From Collinsella aerofaciens (GTDB taxonomy: Bacteria; Actinomycetota; Coriobacteriia; Coriobacteriales; Coriobacteriaceae): DNA of 64,000 nt. The position numbers were made by a program, and so were the translations under genes. Shown one piece after another: positions 17,565-26,882 of the stretch (within the stretch, counting starts at the first letter, position 1; every line of letters begins with the position of its first letter). The notes under the pieces were generated by a model. The model did not search any database. It was not told where the DNA came from and was given only the letters and a program-made list of their open reading frames with translations. The stretch lies in the NCBI GenBank assembly GCA_008680965.1, contig NAKE01000001.1:1984001-2048000 (forward strand), given 5' to 3'.

Positions 17565-18464
17565 TCACTCTGAATCAAATGACATGTCGCCCGAACCAAC
17601 CTCAAAACGATACGTGGCGGACTTATCGCCATTATCGAATTCAAGATTCAAAATGGTCTCGCCGTCGTAGTCAAGCGGAAGGAAATCGCTCTCGAAGTCG
17701 CCGCTGCCCAAGGTGAGGCTCGCCTTAAAGCCCGTAGAGTTCGGAACCGTCATCTCCACATCACCCGAGCCCACACTCACGTCCATCGACTTCGCGGGCG
17801 CCTGGTAGAGATCGAACGTCATGTCGCCCGAACCGACCTCGGCATTCAGGGTGTCGGTCACGGTGCCCGTAAACTCAACGTCTCCCGAATTCAACGTTAT
17901 ATCCAGATCATGGCACGCAATGTCCGCGACCGCCAGGTCGCCCGACCCTACATTCGCCGTAATGCCCACCAGGTTATCCGCAACATCTCGCGGCAGCTCA
18001 ATGGTAGTTGTGCGGTCAATCGCGCGCTTATCATCGTAGTCGAACTGACTGATCTTGAGCGTAGAGCCCTTGACCTCAGCAAGGTTCCGGGTAGCCGCAT
18101 CAGAAGCAGACGTTCCCTTCGCAACGCGACCGCTTTCGATAACACGCACCGGGCCGCCAGAGACACATTTAACCTCGACCGTCCCCGACGTCACGTCCAA
18201 GTCGAGCGATTGGAACGCGTCGGCATCAAACGTTTCGCTCGAAAGCTGCTGAGGCCGAGCGGAATAGTTACCGCTATCCAAGAGATCATCGTCGTCAAAC
18301 ATATCGTCAAAATCAGACAAATCTCCAGATAGAATACCGGTCGTACGCACCATATCGGAATGAGCCAATAGCTGCGAAGCACCAAAGACAAGCCCGATGA
18401 TAAGCACAAACGCTCCGATGCCAACGCCCAAGCGTACCTTGGATTCATGCGAAAGCTTCATCAT
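17565..18464 (-). CDS. Membrane-anchored DUF4097 beta-repeat protein
   Basis: A 299-residue protein with one N-terminal transmembrane helix (about 12-34) and an extracytoplasmic repeat domain. The repeats carry VGSGD, LNSGDV and LGSGDF every 20-30 residues, typical of the DUF4097/LiaG-like putative adhesin beta-helix. The start overlaps the end of the HTH gene by four bases (ATGA), a common pairing in which a membrane-linked regulator and a DUF4097 protein are coexpressed. The probable role is cell-envelope stress response, by analogy with lia-type systems. The precise function is unknown. Confidence 0.82.
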   Translation of the reverse strand: MMKLSHESKVRLGVGIGAFVLIIGLVFGASQLLAHSDMVRTTGILSGDLSDFDDMFDDDDLLDSGNYSARPQQLSSETFDADAFQSLDLDVTSGTVEVKCVSGGPVRVIESGRVAKGTSASDAATRNLAEVKGSTLKISQFDYDDKRAIDRTTTIELPRDVADNLVGITANVGSGDLAVADIACHDLDITLNSGDVEFTGTVTDTLNAEVGSGDMTFDLYQAPAKSMDVSVGSGDVEMTVPNSTGFKASLTLGSGDFESDFLPLDYDGETILNLEFDNGDKSATYRFEVGSGDMSFDSE

Positions 18465-19183
18465 TCATCACCCTCTTTGGCAATCGGCTCAGCGGTGGCC
18501 GCGGCAGCCATGTCAGCGTCAACCGAAGCGGAAACGTCCTTCCCCTTAGTCCTAGCGACCGCCGGTGCCGGACCAACCTGAATATCCCCGCGTGCCCAAT
18601 CACCATCGAGCGCACGCGCCACCCAGTGATAGATGGGAATCGTAAAGAAGATCAGCGCGGCAAAGGGGCCGGCACCAAACAGGAACATCAGCAAAAAGAA
18701 CAGCAGCCAACACACGGCCCAATACGGGAACGACTGGAACGGGCCCTTCACCGGAGTCGAGCCAACTGCGCCGCCACTCGTCGCCTGAGCCGTCGCCGCA
18801 TTGGCAGCCTGCGCACTCCAGCTTGCCGCTTGCGCCGCCTTGGCCGCGGCATCACTCGCCTGCGTTGCCGCCTCGGTAGCGCGCGCCGCCGCCTCATGGG
18901 TGCGAGCACGCTCTGCCGCCTCGGCCTCGCGCTGGCGGGCGCGGTCCTCGTTCTCAAACTCGATATCGTCCTCGATCTCGTCGCTCGGATTGAGCAGCTC
19001 GTCCAGGCTCACGCCATAAAGTTTGGCGAGCGAGATCAGGTTCTCGGTATCGGGCGAGCTCTCCGCGCGCTCCCATTTGCTGACCGCCTGGCGCGACAGC
19101 CCCAGCTTTCGCGCCAGCCCTTCTTGGCTAAAACCCTTGCTGCGACGAAGGTCGGCGAGCCGCTGCGCAGTTTCTACATTCAT
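18461..19183 (-). CDS. XRE-family HTH regulator with membrane domain
   Basis: A 240-residue protein. The Cro/C1-type HTH occupies residues 5-60 (GFSQEGLARKLGLSRQAVSKWERAE split over helices 2-3). It is followed by an Ala/Glu-rich coiled-coil segment (about 75-135) and a C-terminal membrane region with two helices (about 155-190, WAVCWLLFFLLMFLFGAGP). The start at 19183 is chosen for its aggaggaacc site. It is coupled to the DUF4097 gene downstream. A membrane-bound HTH protein can sense envelope state directly; that this one does so is inference. Confidence 0.85.
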   Translation of the reverse strand: MNVETAQRLADLRRSKGFSQEGLARKLGLSRQAVSKWERAESSPDTENLISLAKLYGVSLDELLNPSDEIEDDIEFENEDRARQREAEAAERARTHEAAARATEAATQASDAAAKAAQAASWSAQAANAATAQATSGGAVGSTPVKGPFQSFPYWAVCWLLFFLLMFLFGAGPFAALIFFTIPIYHWVARALDGDWARGDIQVGPAPAVARTKGKDVSASVDADMAAAATAEPIAKEGDE

Positions 19184-19450
19184 GGTTCCTCCTATGTGAT
19201 GCCAGCCGTGCCGCCGGACCGTTTTTGTTCTTAAGGCGCCTTGCACAGTTAAAAATCTATCCGCCACCGCCAAAAGCATGCCACCTATTCTAGTGAGATT
19301 TTTGACAACCGGCGGTTGCGGGCACATATGAGCTGCGGAAATGTGTCCAAACAAAGCAATGACCCACGGCTCGGTTGTCCCCGTTGCGGCGTTAACGGTA
19401 GTATGGTCGTACTGTTTATTCCGCACCGCCAACGGAGGGAGTTCCGCGCC

Positions 19451-20323
19451 GTGAACCGCGATTTCGCCTCATCGCTCATCCAGCTCAACAACACGTTCTA
19501 TCGCGAACACTCCGCCTCCTTTTCCGATACGCGGCAGGCCCCGTGGCCCGGCTGGGTACGCACCATGGACATCGCGCTCGGGCAGCTCGACGTCGCCACG
19601 ATCGAGCATCCCGTCCGCGTCTTCGATCTTGCCTGCGGCAATATGCGATTCGAGAACTTTGCTGCCGGCGGCGCACTTGCCGCCAAGGGCGTCGACGGCG
19701 CAAACCCCTCAGCAGATGCCAGCTGCCCGTTTGAGTTCTATGGTGTCGACTCGTGCCAGGACCTGGCCATCGATGCACGCGGCCACGCCCTGCGCATTCC
19801 CAACCTGCACTTCCAGGAACTCGACGTACTCGACGCCCTTATGAAGCTCAACCCCGCCGAGACACCCGACGTGCTTTTCGACGCCCCGCTCGCCGACATC
19901 TCGGTCTGCTTTGGCTTTATGCACCATGTGCCGTCGTGCGAGTACCGTGTACGCGTACTTGATGCCTTGGTGCGCCAAACGCGCCCGGGTGGCATCATCG
20001 CCATCAGTTTTTGGGAGTTTATGAACGACGAGCGCATGGCGCGCAAGGCCGTTCGCGCCGAAGCCCGCGCCGAGCTCACCCCGCCGTTTGAGGGTTACGA
20101 TTCCGCGCAGTTTGAAGCCGGCGACCACCTCATTGGCTGGCAAAACGACCGTCACGCCTACCGTTATTGCCATCACTTTGATGATCAGCAGATCACCGAC
20201 CTGGTGCGCGGCGTCCGTACGTTCTACAAGAGCGGCGAGGTCCCCGTGCGCGAGCTTGAGCGTTTCCATGCCGACGGTCGCAGCGGCGAGCTCAACCGCT
20301 ATGTGATTCTTAAGCGCCTGTAG
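19451..20323 (+). CDS. Trm9/ALKBH8-like SAM-dependent methyltransferase
   Basis: A 290-residue class I methyltransferase. The N-terminal segment FYREHSASFSDTRQAPWPGW resembles the signature HFSxTRYxPWP of eukaryotic Trm9 and the ALKBH8 methyltransferase domain, which methylate cm5U34 of tRNA to mcm5U. Motif I is FDLACGNMRFENF, a later acidic motif is YGVDSC, and the post-motif region has GFMHHVPSCEYR, again like Trm9 (SVIHHLSTxxRR). The start is a GTG behind ggagggag. An Elp3 homologue lies 2 kb away on the other strand and a TrmB-like gene follows, both tRNA-related. Some bacterial proteins share this motif, so the tRNA role is a strong hypothesis, not proven. Confidence 0.72.
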   Translation: MNRDFASSLIQLNNTFYREHSASFSDTRQAPWPGWVRTMDIALGQLDVATIEHPVRVFDLACGNMRFENFAAGGALAAKGVDGANPSADASCPFEFYGVDSCQDLAIDARGHALRIPNLHFQELDVLDALMKLNPAETPDVLFDAPLADISVCFGFMHHVPSCEYRVRVLDALVRQTRPGGIIAISFWEFMNDERMARKAVRAEARAELTPPFEGYDSAQFEAGDHLIGWQNDRHAYRYCHHFDDQQITDLVRGVRTFYKSGEVPVRELERFHADGRSGELNRYVILKRL

Positions 20324-20441
20324 GCATTGACGACTCGTCGCCGAGCCGCACCGCAACTTTCGGGCACATTGCGCCCACCCTTTTTCAACCCATTGACGGA
20401 ACGTGCAGCTATGCGTTCCATACTTATGACCAAGGAGCCTC

Positions 20442-21281
20442 ATGGGAGCCGTCCACGTTCGCACGCCTAAGAACTTTGTGCTCGAGGAGCGCCTGGAGCG
20501 CTACGCCGATGCGATTGAGACGAACCCCGAGGCCTATGCCGGAGATTGGCGCAAGGCCTGTGCGCCAGCTGGCAGCAAGCCCTTCGAACACCTTCACCTT
20601 GATCTTGGCTGTGGCAAGGGAACGTACCTTGTAGAGCGCGCGGCCCACGAGCCAAACACCCTCTTTATCGGCATGGACCAGGAGCCCATCTGCATCGCCT
20701 ATGCCGCACAGAAAATCTGCGAGCAGGAGCTATCCAACGCACTCGTCCTGCCCCGAGGCGCCGCATCGCTGCCGCAGCTGTTTGCCGCAGGCGAGCTCAA
20801 TGCCATCACCATTAACTTTCCCACGCCGCAGCCCAAGGCCAAGTACGCCAAAAAACGACTCGTCCATGTCGACCATCTAATGCTCTATCGCTCGCTCTTT
20901 GCAGCCGACGCCACCGTCACGCTGCGCACCGACAGCAAGCCATTGCGCGACTACGCCCTGGGGCAGTTTGCCGCGGCCGGCTACGACACGCTTTGGGTAA
21001 GTGACGACGTACGCCGCGACCATCCCGAGCATCCCGAGACCGAATATGAATGCCGCACGCGCGAGATGGGCGCCGTCGTCTATGGCATTTGCGCCACACC
21101 CGGTGCGCAGCCAACCGACGAACAGCTCACGGCGGGCCGCATGCAGGAGCAAAGCCTTGCCTGCTACCTGCCCGATAACCTCGATGAGCTCACCTATGTA
21201 CCCCTGGGCATGGAAGAGGCCGTCGAGAACTTTAGAAACCGTGCCCGGAAAGGCAAGAAGCGCCTGCCTCAGGAACGCTAG
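20442..21281 (+). CDS. trmB: tRNA (guanine-N7)-methyltransferase-like protein, TrmB family
   Basis: A 279-residue class I methyltransferase. Motif I is LDLGCGKGTYLVERA, followed by FIGMDQEP and ALVLPRGAA. The family motif that is usually PDPWPK followed by a basic cluster reads FPTPQPKAKYAKKR here, so Asp and Trp are replaced by Thr and Gln. The start has a good aaggag site. TrmB makes m7G46 in tRNA; the altered motif leaves room for a different substrate or efficiency. It follows the Trm9-like gene by 118 bases on the same strand. Confidence 0.8.
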   Translation: MGAVHVRTPKNFVLEERLERYADAIETNPEAYAGDWRKACAPAGSKPFEHLHLDLGCGKGTYLVERAAHEPNTLFIGMDQEPICIAYAAQKICEQELSNALVLPRGAASLPQLFAAGELNAITINFPTPQPKAKYAKKRLVHVDHLMLYRSLFAADATVTLRTDSKPLRDYALGQFAAAGYDTLWVSDDVRRDHPEHPETEYECRTREMGAVVYGICATPGAQPTDEQLTAGRMQEQSLACYLPDNLDELTYVPLGMEEAVENFRNRARKGKKRLPQER

Positions 21282-21379
21282 CACCGCACGCCCTTTTCCT
21301 GCATTTTCTCGCGCGCTGCCGCTCCGCGCCGCCGCTACGCCATAATAGTTGGCGGACAATCGCGAGAGAAAGCAAACAC

Positions 21380-24061
21380 ATGGCACAGACCACGACAGAT
21401 ACCGCCGCCAGCACCGTCTCCGGCGCCGGCGCCGCCAGCTCATTCTCGGGCGGCACGGGAACCGAAGCCGAGTTTGGCTCGCTCGGCGCGCTCTCCCCCA
21501 CCTGGTGGGAGCCCGAGGATGGCAGTGAGCCCGAGCCATGGCTCACGCCCGACCAGGCCTTCGAGCGTTTCTTTGAATGGACGAGCGATCGCGGTATTGA
21601 ACTGTGGGATCACCAAGAAGAGGCCCTCATGGACCTGGCAGCCGGCGATCACGTCATCTTAGGCACACCGACCGGATCGGGTAAATCGCTCGTCGCGCTG
21701 GGTATGCTCTTTATGGGCATGGCGCAGGGTAAGCGTTGTTATTACACGGCCCCCATCAAGGCCCTGGTCAGCGAAAAGTTCTTCGACCTTGTGCAGGTGC
21801 TCGGCCGCGATAACGTCGGCATGATCACCGGCGACACGCATATCAACACCAAGGCACCCGTCATCTGCTGCACGGCCGAAATCCTTGCTAACGATGCGCT
21901 GCGCGAGGGTGAGGACGCCGATGTGGGCTGCGTGGCCATGGATGAGTTCCACTACTTTGCCGACCCCGACCGCGGTTGGGCCTGGCAGGTGCCGCTGCTC
22001 ACCCTGCCCCACACGCAGTTTATGCTCATGAGCGCCACGCTCGGCGATGTCACTGCCATCGCCGCCTCACTCGAGGAGCACACCGGCGCTGCTTGCGACT
22101 TGGTTGTCGACGCCCCGCGTCCTGTTCCGCTGAGCTACGACTATGTGACGACCTCCCTCGAGGGCACCGTCGAGCTCGCCATGCGCCGTGGCGAGGCCCC
22201 GCTCTATATCGTGCACTTTAGCCAGGATGCCGCCCTTGCGACGGCGCAGTCGCTCGCCAATTTTGGCATCGCCAGCAAGGCGCAGCGCGAGGCCATTAAG
22301 GAAGCTGCCAAAGGCACGAGCTTCTCCACGGCCTTTGGCAAGATTCTTAAGCGCTTGCTCGGATGCGGCGTCGGCGTGCACCATGCTGGCATGTTGCCGC
22401 GCTATCGTCTGCTGGTCGAGCGCTTGGCACAACAGGGCCTGTTGCCCGTCATCTGCGGCACCGATACGCTCGGCGTCGGCATCAACGTACCCATCCACAC
22501 CGTGGTACTCACCGCGCTCACCAAGTTCGACGGCTACAAGATGCGTCGTCTGCGCGCCCGCGAGTTTCATCAGATTGCCGGTCGCGCCGGCCGCTCGGGC
22601 TTCGATACCGAGGGCATGGTGATTGCCGAGGCACCCGAGCACGAGATCGAGAATGCCAAGCTTATGGCCAAAGCGGGCGACGACCCCAAAAAACTCCGTA
22701 AGATTAAAAAGAAGAAGGCACCCGAGGGCTTTGTCACCTGGAATAAGCAGACCTTTGAGCGCCTGATCGAGACGCAGCCAGAAACGCTCAAGCCGCGCCT
22801 GCGCATCACGCACTCCATGGTGATTAGCGTGGTCGAGCAGGGCGGCGATGCGCGAGCCCGCGTGCACGACCTCATCGAGACAAGCCTGCAAACGCCCGAG
22901 GAAAAGGCCAAGCTCGAGGTTCGCGCCGACGAAATCTTCGCCACGCTCATCGATTCCGGCGTCGTCGTGCGCGCCGAGGTGCCGCCCGCACCCGATGCCC
23001 CGGCTGACGCCGCACCAGACATCGACTATGCGCTGACGGTCGATCTGCCCGAGGACTTCGCGCTCGATCAGCCGCTCTCGCCGTTCTTGCTTGCCGCGTT
23101 GGAGCTGCTCGATCCCGAGAGCGAGACCTATACCATGGACTTAATCTCAATGGTCGAGGCAACGCTCGAGGATCCCAAGCAGGTGCTGCGCGCACAGGAG
23201 CGCGCAGCACGCGATCGCGCTATGGCCGAGATGAAGGCCGACGGCATCGAATATGAGGAGCGTCTGGAGCGCATTCAAGACGTCACGTACGAAAAGCCGC
23301 TCGAGGATTTGCTCGACGCCGCTTTTGACAAGTACTGCCAGGAAGTGCCCTGGGCCAACGACTATCAGCTCTCTCCCAAGAGCGTTCTGCGCGATATGCT
23401 GGAAAGCACGAGCGATTTTAAGGGCTACATTCAAAAGCTCGGCATCGCCCGCTCCGAGGGCATTTTGCTGCGCTACCTGGCAGAGGCCTACCGTTCCCTC
23501 GATCGCACCGTACCGATCGAGAAGCGCGACGAGCGCCTGCGCGACATCATCTCGTGGCTGGGCTTTGTGGTGCGTTCGGTGGACTCGAGCCTGGTGGACG
23601 AGTGGGAGAACGCCGGCAACCCCGCTGCACTCGACGCCGCGCCGCCGCAGGGCATCGACGAGGTCGTGGCGGACCGTCGCGGCTGCACGCTATTGGTGCG
23701 CAACGCGCTCTTCCGCCGCGTGACCCTTGCCGCCCGCGAGCACGTTCGCGACCTGGGCGAGCTCGACGACGACTGGGGCATGAGCGAGATCCGCTGGCAA
23801 AAAGCACTCGACGCTTACCACGAGCAGCACGAGGAAATCCTCACCGACGGAGATGCCCGCAGCGCCGCGATGTTTTCCATTGACGAGTCCGACGAGAAGA
23901 CCGCACACGTATGGCACGTGCACCAGATCTTTGCCGACGAGGATGGCGACCACGATTTTGGCATCATGGGCGATGTCGATCTGGACGCCACGCAAGACGG
24001 CGGCGAGGTCATCTTCAAAAACTACCGCGTCGGCTTTATCGAGGACCTGCTCGAGGACTAG
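21380..24061 (+). CDS. Ski2-like DEAD/DEAH helicase with DUF3516 C-terminus
   Basis: An 893-residue helicase. An Ala/Gly-rich N-terminus precedes motif I GTPTGSGKS (95-103), motif II DEFH (188-191), SAT in MSATLGD, and motif VI HQIAGRAGRSGFD. The architecture and the motif CGTDTLGVGINVPIHTVVLT are Ski2/Mtr4-like. The last about 300 residues match the actinobacterial DUF3516 extension (PWANDYQLSPKSVLRDML, HVWHVHQIFADEDGD). The probable role is RNA unwinding or decay. A CATAAT -10 candidate lies at 21341. The gene ends at a strong hairpin terminator. Confidence 0.88.
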   Translation: MAQTTTDTAASTVSGAGAASSFSGGTGTEAEFGSLGALSPTWWEPEDGSEPEPWLTPDQAFERFFEWTSDRGIELWDHQEEALMDLAAGDHVILGTPTGSGKSLVALGMLFMGMAQGKRCYYTAPIKALVSEKFFDLVQVLGRDNVGMITGDTHINTKAPVICCTAEILANDALREGEDADVGCVAMDEFHYFADPDRGWAWQVPLLTLPHTQFMLMSATLGDVTAIAASLEEHTGAACDLVVDAPRPVPLSYDYVTTSLEGTVELAMRRGEAPLYIVHFSQDAALATAQSLANFGIASKAQREAIKEAAKGTSFSTAFGKILKRLLGCGVGVHHAGMLPRYRLLVERLAQQGLLPVICGTDTLGVGINVPIHTVVLTALTKFDGYKMRRLRAREFHQIAGRAGRSGFDTEGMVIAEAPEHEIENAKLMAKAGDDPKKLRKIKKKKAPEGFVTWNKQTFERLIETQPETLKPRLRITHSMVISVVEQGGDARARVHDLIETSLQTPEEKAKLEVRADEIFATLIDSGVVVRAEVPPAPDAPADAAPDIDYALTVDLPEDFALDQPLSPFLLAALELLDPESETYTMDLISMVEATLEDPKQVLRAQERAARDRAMAEMKADGIEYEERLERIQDVTYEKPLEDLLDAAFDKYCQEVPWANDYQLSPKSVLRDMLESTSDFKGYIQKLGIARSEGILLRYLAEAYRSLDRTVPIEKRDERLRDIISWLGFVVRSVDSSLVDEWENAGNPAALDAAPPQGIDEVVADRRGCTLLVRNALFRRVTLAAREHVRDLGELDDDWGMSEIRWQKALDAYHEQHEEILTDGDARSAAMFSIDESDEKTAHVWHVHQIFADEDGDHDFGIMGDVDLDATQDGGEVIFKNYRVGFIEDLLED

Positions 24062-24084
24062 CCGGGCACAATGGAACGAAACGA

Positions 24085-24123
24085 AGCGGGGTCGCTGGCA
24101 ACATCGCCAGCGGCCCCGCTTTT
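24085..24123. terminator. Strong terminator between convergent genes
   Basis: AGCGGGGTCGCTGGC (24085-24099) pairs with GCCAGCGGCCCCGCT (24106-24120) with a single G-U, followed by TTTT. It terminates the helicase gene and may act for the convergent DUF2130 gene ending at 24141. Confidence 0.85.
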
Positions 24124-24140
24124 GCGCGATACGCTATCCC

Positions 24141-25898
24141 CTACTCGGTATCCTCGACCTCATACGAATCCGCCTCGGCTGGCTCATCATTTGTCTCCGG
24201 CGCAGCCCCGCGCGCCTCGTCAAAGGCGGCCTTCATGGTCTTGTTGCCCCACGTGAGCTTGCGAATGGTAAGATCATCGGCCTTCTTGTTGGCCAGGCGC
24301 AGATTGTTCTCGGAGGACAGCAACGCCTCCTTGGTTTTCTGCAGATGGCTAATCGTCTTGTCGATCTCATCGATTGCCGTTTGGAACTTGCGGCTCGCGA
24401 TCTCGTAGTTGCGGCCGAAATCGTTCTTGAACTTCTCCATCTTGGCTTCGAAGTTCGTGACGTCGATATTCTGCTGTTTGTACTCCGCCAGCTCCTGCTT
24501 ATAGCGCAGCGAACCCATGGCGGCGTTGCGAAGAAGTGTAATCATGGGAATGAAAAACTGTGGGCGAATCACGTACATCTTTTCGTAGCGATAGCTCACG
24601 TCGACTATCCCTGCGTTATAGAGCTCGCTCTCGGGCTCGAGTAGCGTGCAGAGCACCGCGTACTCACAGCCTTTCTGGCGACGATCGTGATCGAGCTTCT
24701 TAAAGAAGTCCTCGTTTTTGTGCTTGGTCGCAGTCTCGTCGTTCTCGTTTTTCATCTCGAACATAATCGAAATGACCTCGTTGCCGCTCGCGTCGCACTC
24801 GCGGAAGATAAAGTCGCCCTTGGTACCCTCGGACGCATCGTTGTCTTTCTCGAAGTACGCGTTAGGAAACGCCGTCATGCGCAGACGGTTAAACTCGGTC
24901 TCGCAGTGCTGCTCGAGCGACTCGCCCACCATCTTGGTGGACAGGCGGACCTTCATGTCCTTAAGGCGCTCAATCTCTTCATCCTTGTAGCGAATCAGGT
25001 CATCGCTCGCGCGCTTGGCCTGCGCAAGCTCGAGCTCGTGTGCCGCCTTGGCCTGTTCCTCGCGAGAATCGCGCACCGCCAGCTCGCTCGTCAGCTTGGC
25101 ACGTGCCTCATCGCGCTCTCGCTCCACCGCGGCGACCGCCTCCGACAGGTTCATTTTTGCCATCAGTTCCCGCTCGCGCAACTGGGCACGCAGACCCTCG
25201 GCCTCTTGCTCAGATTGTGCCTTTGCGGCGGAAAACTTCTCCTGTACCGTCGCGCGGTAGTCAGCAAGCGCGCGCTCAGCTTCACCGCGAGCAGCATCGA
25301 GCTCGCGCTGCGACTCTGCCGCGGCAGCGGCAAGCGCCATCTCCTGGGCCTTGTCCGCCGCGGCAAGCCTGGCCTGCAGCTCGGCAATCTGAGCATCACG
25401 TGCAGCCAAATCGTTTTGAGCAGCATTGCGCGCCACCGACTCGACGAGCTTGGCTTCGTCATCTTTGCGCTCCAGCTGCGCACGCAAATTGTCGATTTCT
25501 CGCTGAAGCTCGGCGTTTTCCTTTTGAGCATCGGCACGGGCCTCAACCGCCGCGCGCTGACTTGCGCTCTCGCGCTCTGTGGCAGCGCCCTCGAGCTTGG
25601 CGCGCAGCTCGGCAAGCTCAGCGTCGCGCTTGGCAACCTCTTGTGCCAGCTTCTGCTCCGCGGCGTTCTTCTGCTCGACAAGTTGAGCGTTGCGCTGAGA
25701 ATCTGCCTTTTGCAAGGCAGCCGTCGAACGCGAGCGCTCAAGCTCCAGCGCCTGCTCGCCCTCGCGCTGGACTGCCTTCACACGCTCATCCAGGTCGCGC
25801 GAAAACTCGGCATTGCGCACTTGCTTGACGATGTCCGCATAGCCAGACGCATCGACCTTAAAAACTTCGCCACAATGCGGGCACTTGATCTCGTTCAT
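24141..25898 (-). CDS. DUF2130 coiled-coil protein with N-terminal zinc ribbon
   Basis: A 585-residue protein. Residues 4-9 (KCPHCGEVF) give one CxxC of a zinc-ribbon-like head. Residues about 25-330 are a long Glu/Ala/Arg/Gln-rich coiled coil. The C-terminal third is the DUF2130 domain (STKMVGESLEQHCETEFN, FIFRECDASGNEVISIMFEMKNE, VRPQFFIPMITLLRNA-type block), which has a restriction-endonuclease-like look. A clear gaggag site precedes the start. The function is unknown; nuclease or nucleic-acid-associated activity has been suspected for the family. It ends with an acidic tail. Confidence 0.85.
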   Translation of the reverse strand: MNEIKCPHCGEVFKVDASGYADIVKQVRNAEFSRDLDERVKAVQREGEQALELERSRSTAALQKADSQRNAQLVEQKNAAEQKLAQEVAKRDAELAELRAKLEGAATERESASQRAAVEARADAQKENAELQREIDNLRAQLERKDDEAKLVESVARNAAQNDLAARDAQIAELQARLAAADKAQEMALAAAAAESQRELDAARGEAERALADYRATVQEKFSAAKAQSEQEAEGLRAQLRERELMAKMNLSEAVAAVERERDEARAKLTSELAVRDSREEQAKAAHELELAQAKRASDDLIRYKDEEIERLKDMKVRLSTKMVGESLEQHCETEFNRLRMTAFPNAYFEKDNDASEGTKGDFIFRECDASGNEVISIMFEMKNENDETATKHKNEDFFKKLDHDRRQKGCEYAVLCTLLEPESELYNAGIVDVSYRYEKMYVIRPQFFIPMITLLRNAAMGSLRYKQELAEYKQQNIDVTNFEAKMEKFKNDFGRNYEIASRKFQTAIDEIDKTISHLQKTKEALLSSENNLRLANKKADDLTIRKLTWGNKTMKAAFDEARGAAPETNDEPAEADSYEVEDTE

Positions 25899-25997
25899 AG
25901 CAGCTCCTCGATGGACGCAAATTTCAACCGCTTACACTCTACCGCGCCGCACGGACAAAAAAAAGACGCCGCCGCCATAATAGCAACAGCGCCAGAA

Positions 25998-26030
25998 CCA
26001 CCACAAAGGTGCCTGTCCCCTTTGTGGTGG
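25998..26030. repeat. Perfect 12-bp hairpin with CCTGTCC loop (dispersed repeat, copy 2)
   Basis: CCACCACAAAGG (25998-26009) and CCTTTGTGGTGG (26019-26030) are perfect arms with loop TGCCTGTCC. The loop and overall size match the elements at 12091 and 37828 although the arms differ. It lies between the ChbG-like and DUF2130 genes and may terminate the former. Confidence 0.65.
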
Positions 26031-26039
26031 CATGGGTCA

Positions 26040-26804
26040 CTACAGGTCGCGATAGTCGACCAGGCGAAGATCGGGTTGAGACCCGAGCCAAGCGCGCAGC
26101 TCGGGGTCGATCAGCGCGTCGACTTCCTTGGTACGATCGGTCGTAAGCGAGCTGTTCTCGAGGATAAACCGATCGAGATAGCCCGGGTGGCACACAAAGA
26201 CGACCGTCTCGCCGTCGGACATCTCGCGAACCGTCTGCATAATCGAGTCCTTGGGTTCGTAGCCCGGCTCCATCGAATGCATCACCATGCGCAGATCAGT
26301 ATTTCCGCAACGCACCACCGCCGTGGGATCGAAGCTCGCCTTTTGCTCCTTAAGGCCCAGCTCCTGGGCAACCGCCGAGATCGCTCGGTTAAGGTTTTCG
26401 CTCATGACGGCATGGGCCTCAAAGTAATCGGGCTCGCGGCCCACAATCTCGACAAAACGGTCGTGCTGTGCGCGGATCTCGATGCAGGCCTCGTCGAAGT
26501 CTATCAGCTCCTCGCCGCGCTTAAAATGCTCACGGAAGGTACGGCTGCTATGGAACTCGCCGCTCTCGTTGAGCATGCTCGGGATGAGCGCCGGATCGGC
26601 GCACGGCTTGCCCAGGCACACGTTGGCATGCTGGCCCACTGCAATATCGGCATCCGCCACGAGCGACCACCCACGCTCGGCCTCGGGCATATTAGGCATA
26701 AGGCCCGCCGAGCGCACCAGGCCCTCGTTGACGCTTCGGGCAATCCCCAGGTCAACAGCATACGAATAACCGATATCATCGGCACGAATAAGCAATTGCT
26801 TCAT
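26040..26804 (-). CDS. ChbG/HpnK (YdjC-type) carbohydrate deacetylase
   Basis: A 254-residue protein of the YdjC/ChbG family, metal-dependent enzymes that deacetylate chito-oligosaccharides or related sugars. Metal-binding candidates are Asp9-Asp10 in IRADDIGYS, His59 in VGQHANVC, and a later His in YFEAHAVMS. The length is normal for the family. It lies downstream of a PTS transporter on the same strand, with a hairpin in between, so it may be expressed by read-through and act on the imported sugar. The start has a TTGGAG site. Confidence 0.85.
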   Translation of the reverse strand: MKQLLIRADDIGYSYAVDLGIARSVNEGLVRSAGLMPNMPEAERGWSLVADADIAVGQHANVCLGKPCADPALIPSMLNESGEFHSSRTFREHFKRGEELIDFDEACIEIRAQHDRFVEIVGREPDYFEAHAVMSENLNRAISAVAQELGLKEQKASFDPTAVVRCGNTDLRMVMHSMEPGYEPKDSIMQTVREMSDGETVVFVCHPGYLDRFILENSSLTTDRTKEVDALIDPELRAWLGSQPDLRLVDYRDL

Positions 26805-26825
26805 AACGACTCCAATCTATGGAAA

Positions 26826-26854
26826 GGGGCACTTGGAGTGTAGCCAAGTGCCCC
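26826..26854 (-). terminator. Terminator after the PTS gene
   Basis: GGGGCACTTGG (26826-26836) and CCAAGTGCCCC (26844-26854) form a perfect 11-bp stem, followed on the minus strand by TTTCC. It is located 28 bases past the PTS stop and before the ChbG-like gene. Confidence 0.7.
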
Positions 26855-26882
26855 AGGTAATTATCCTACCTAAACAGATGTC

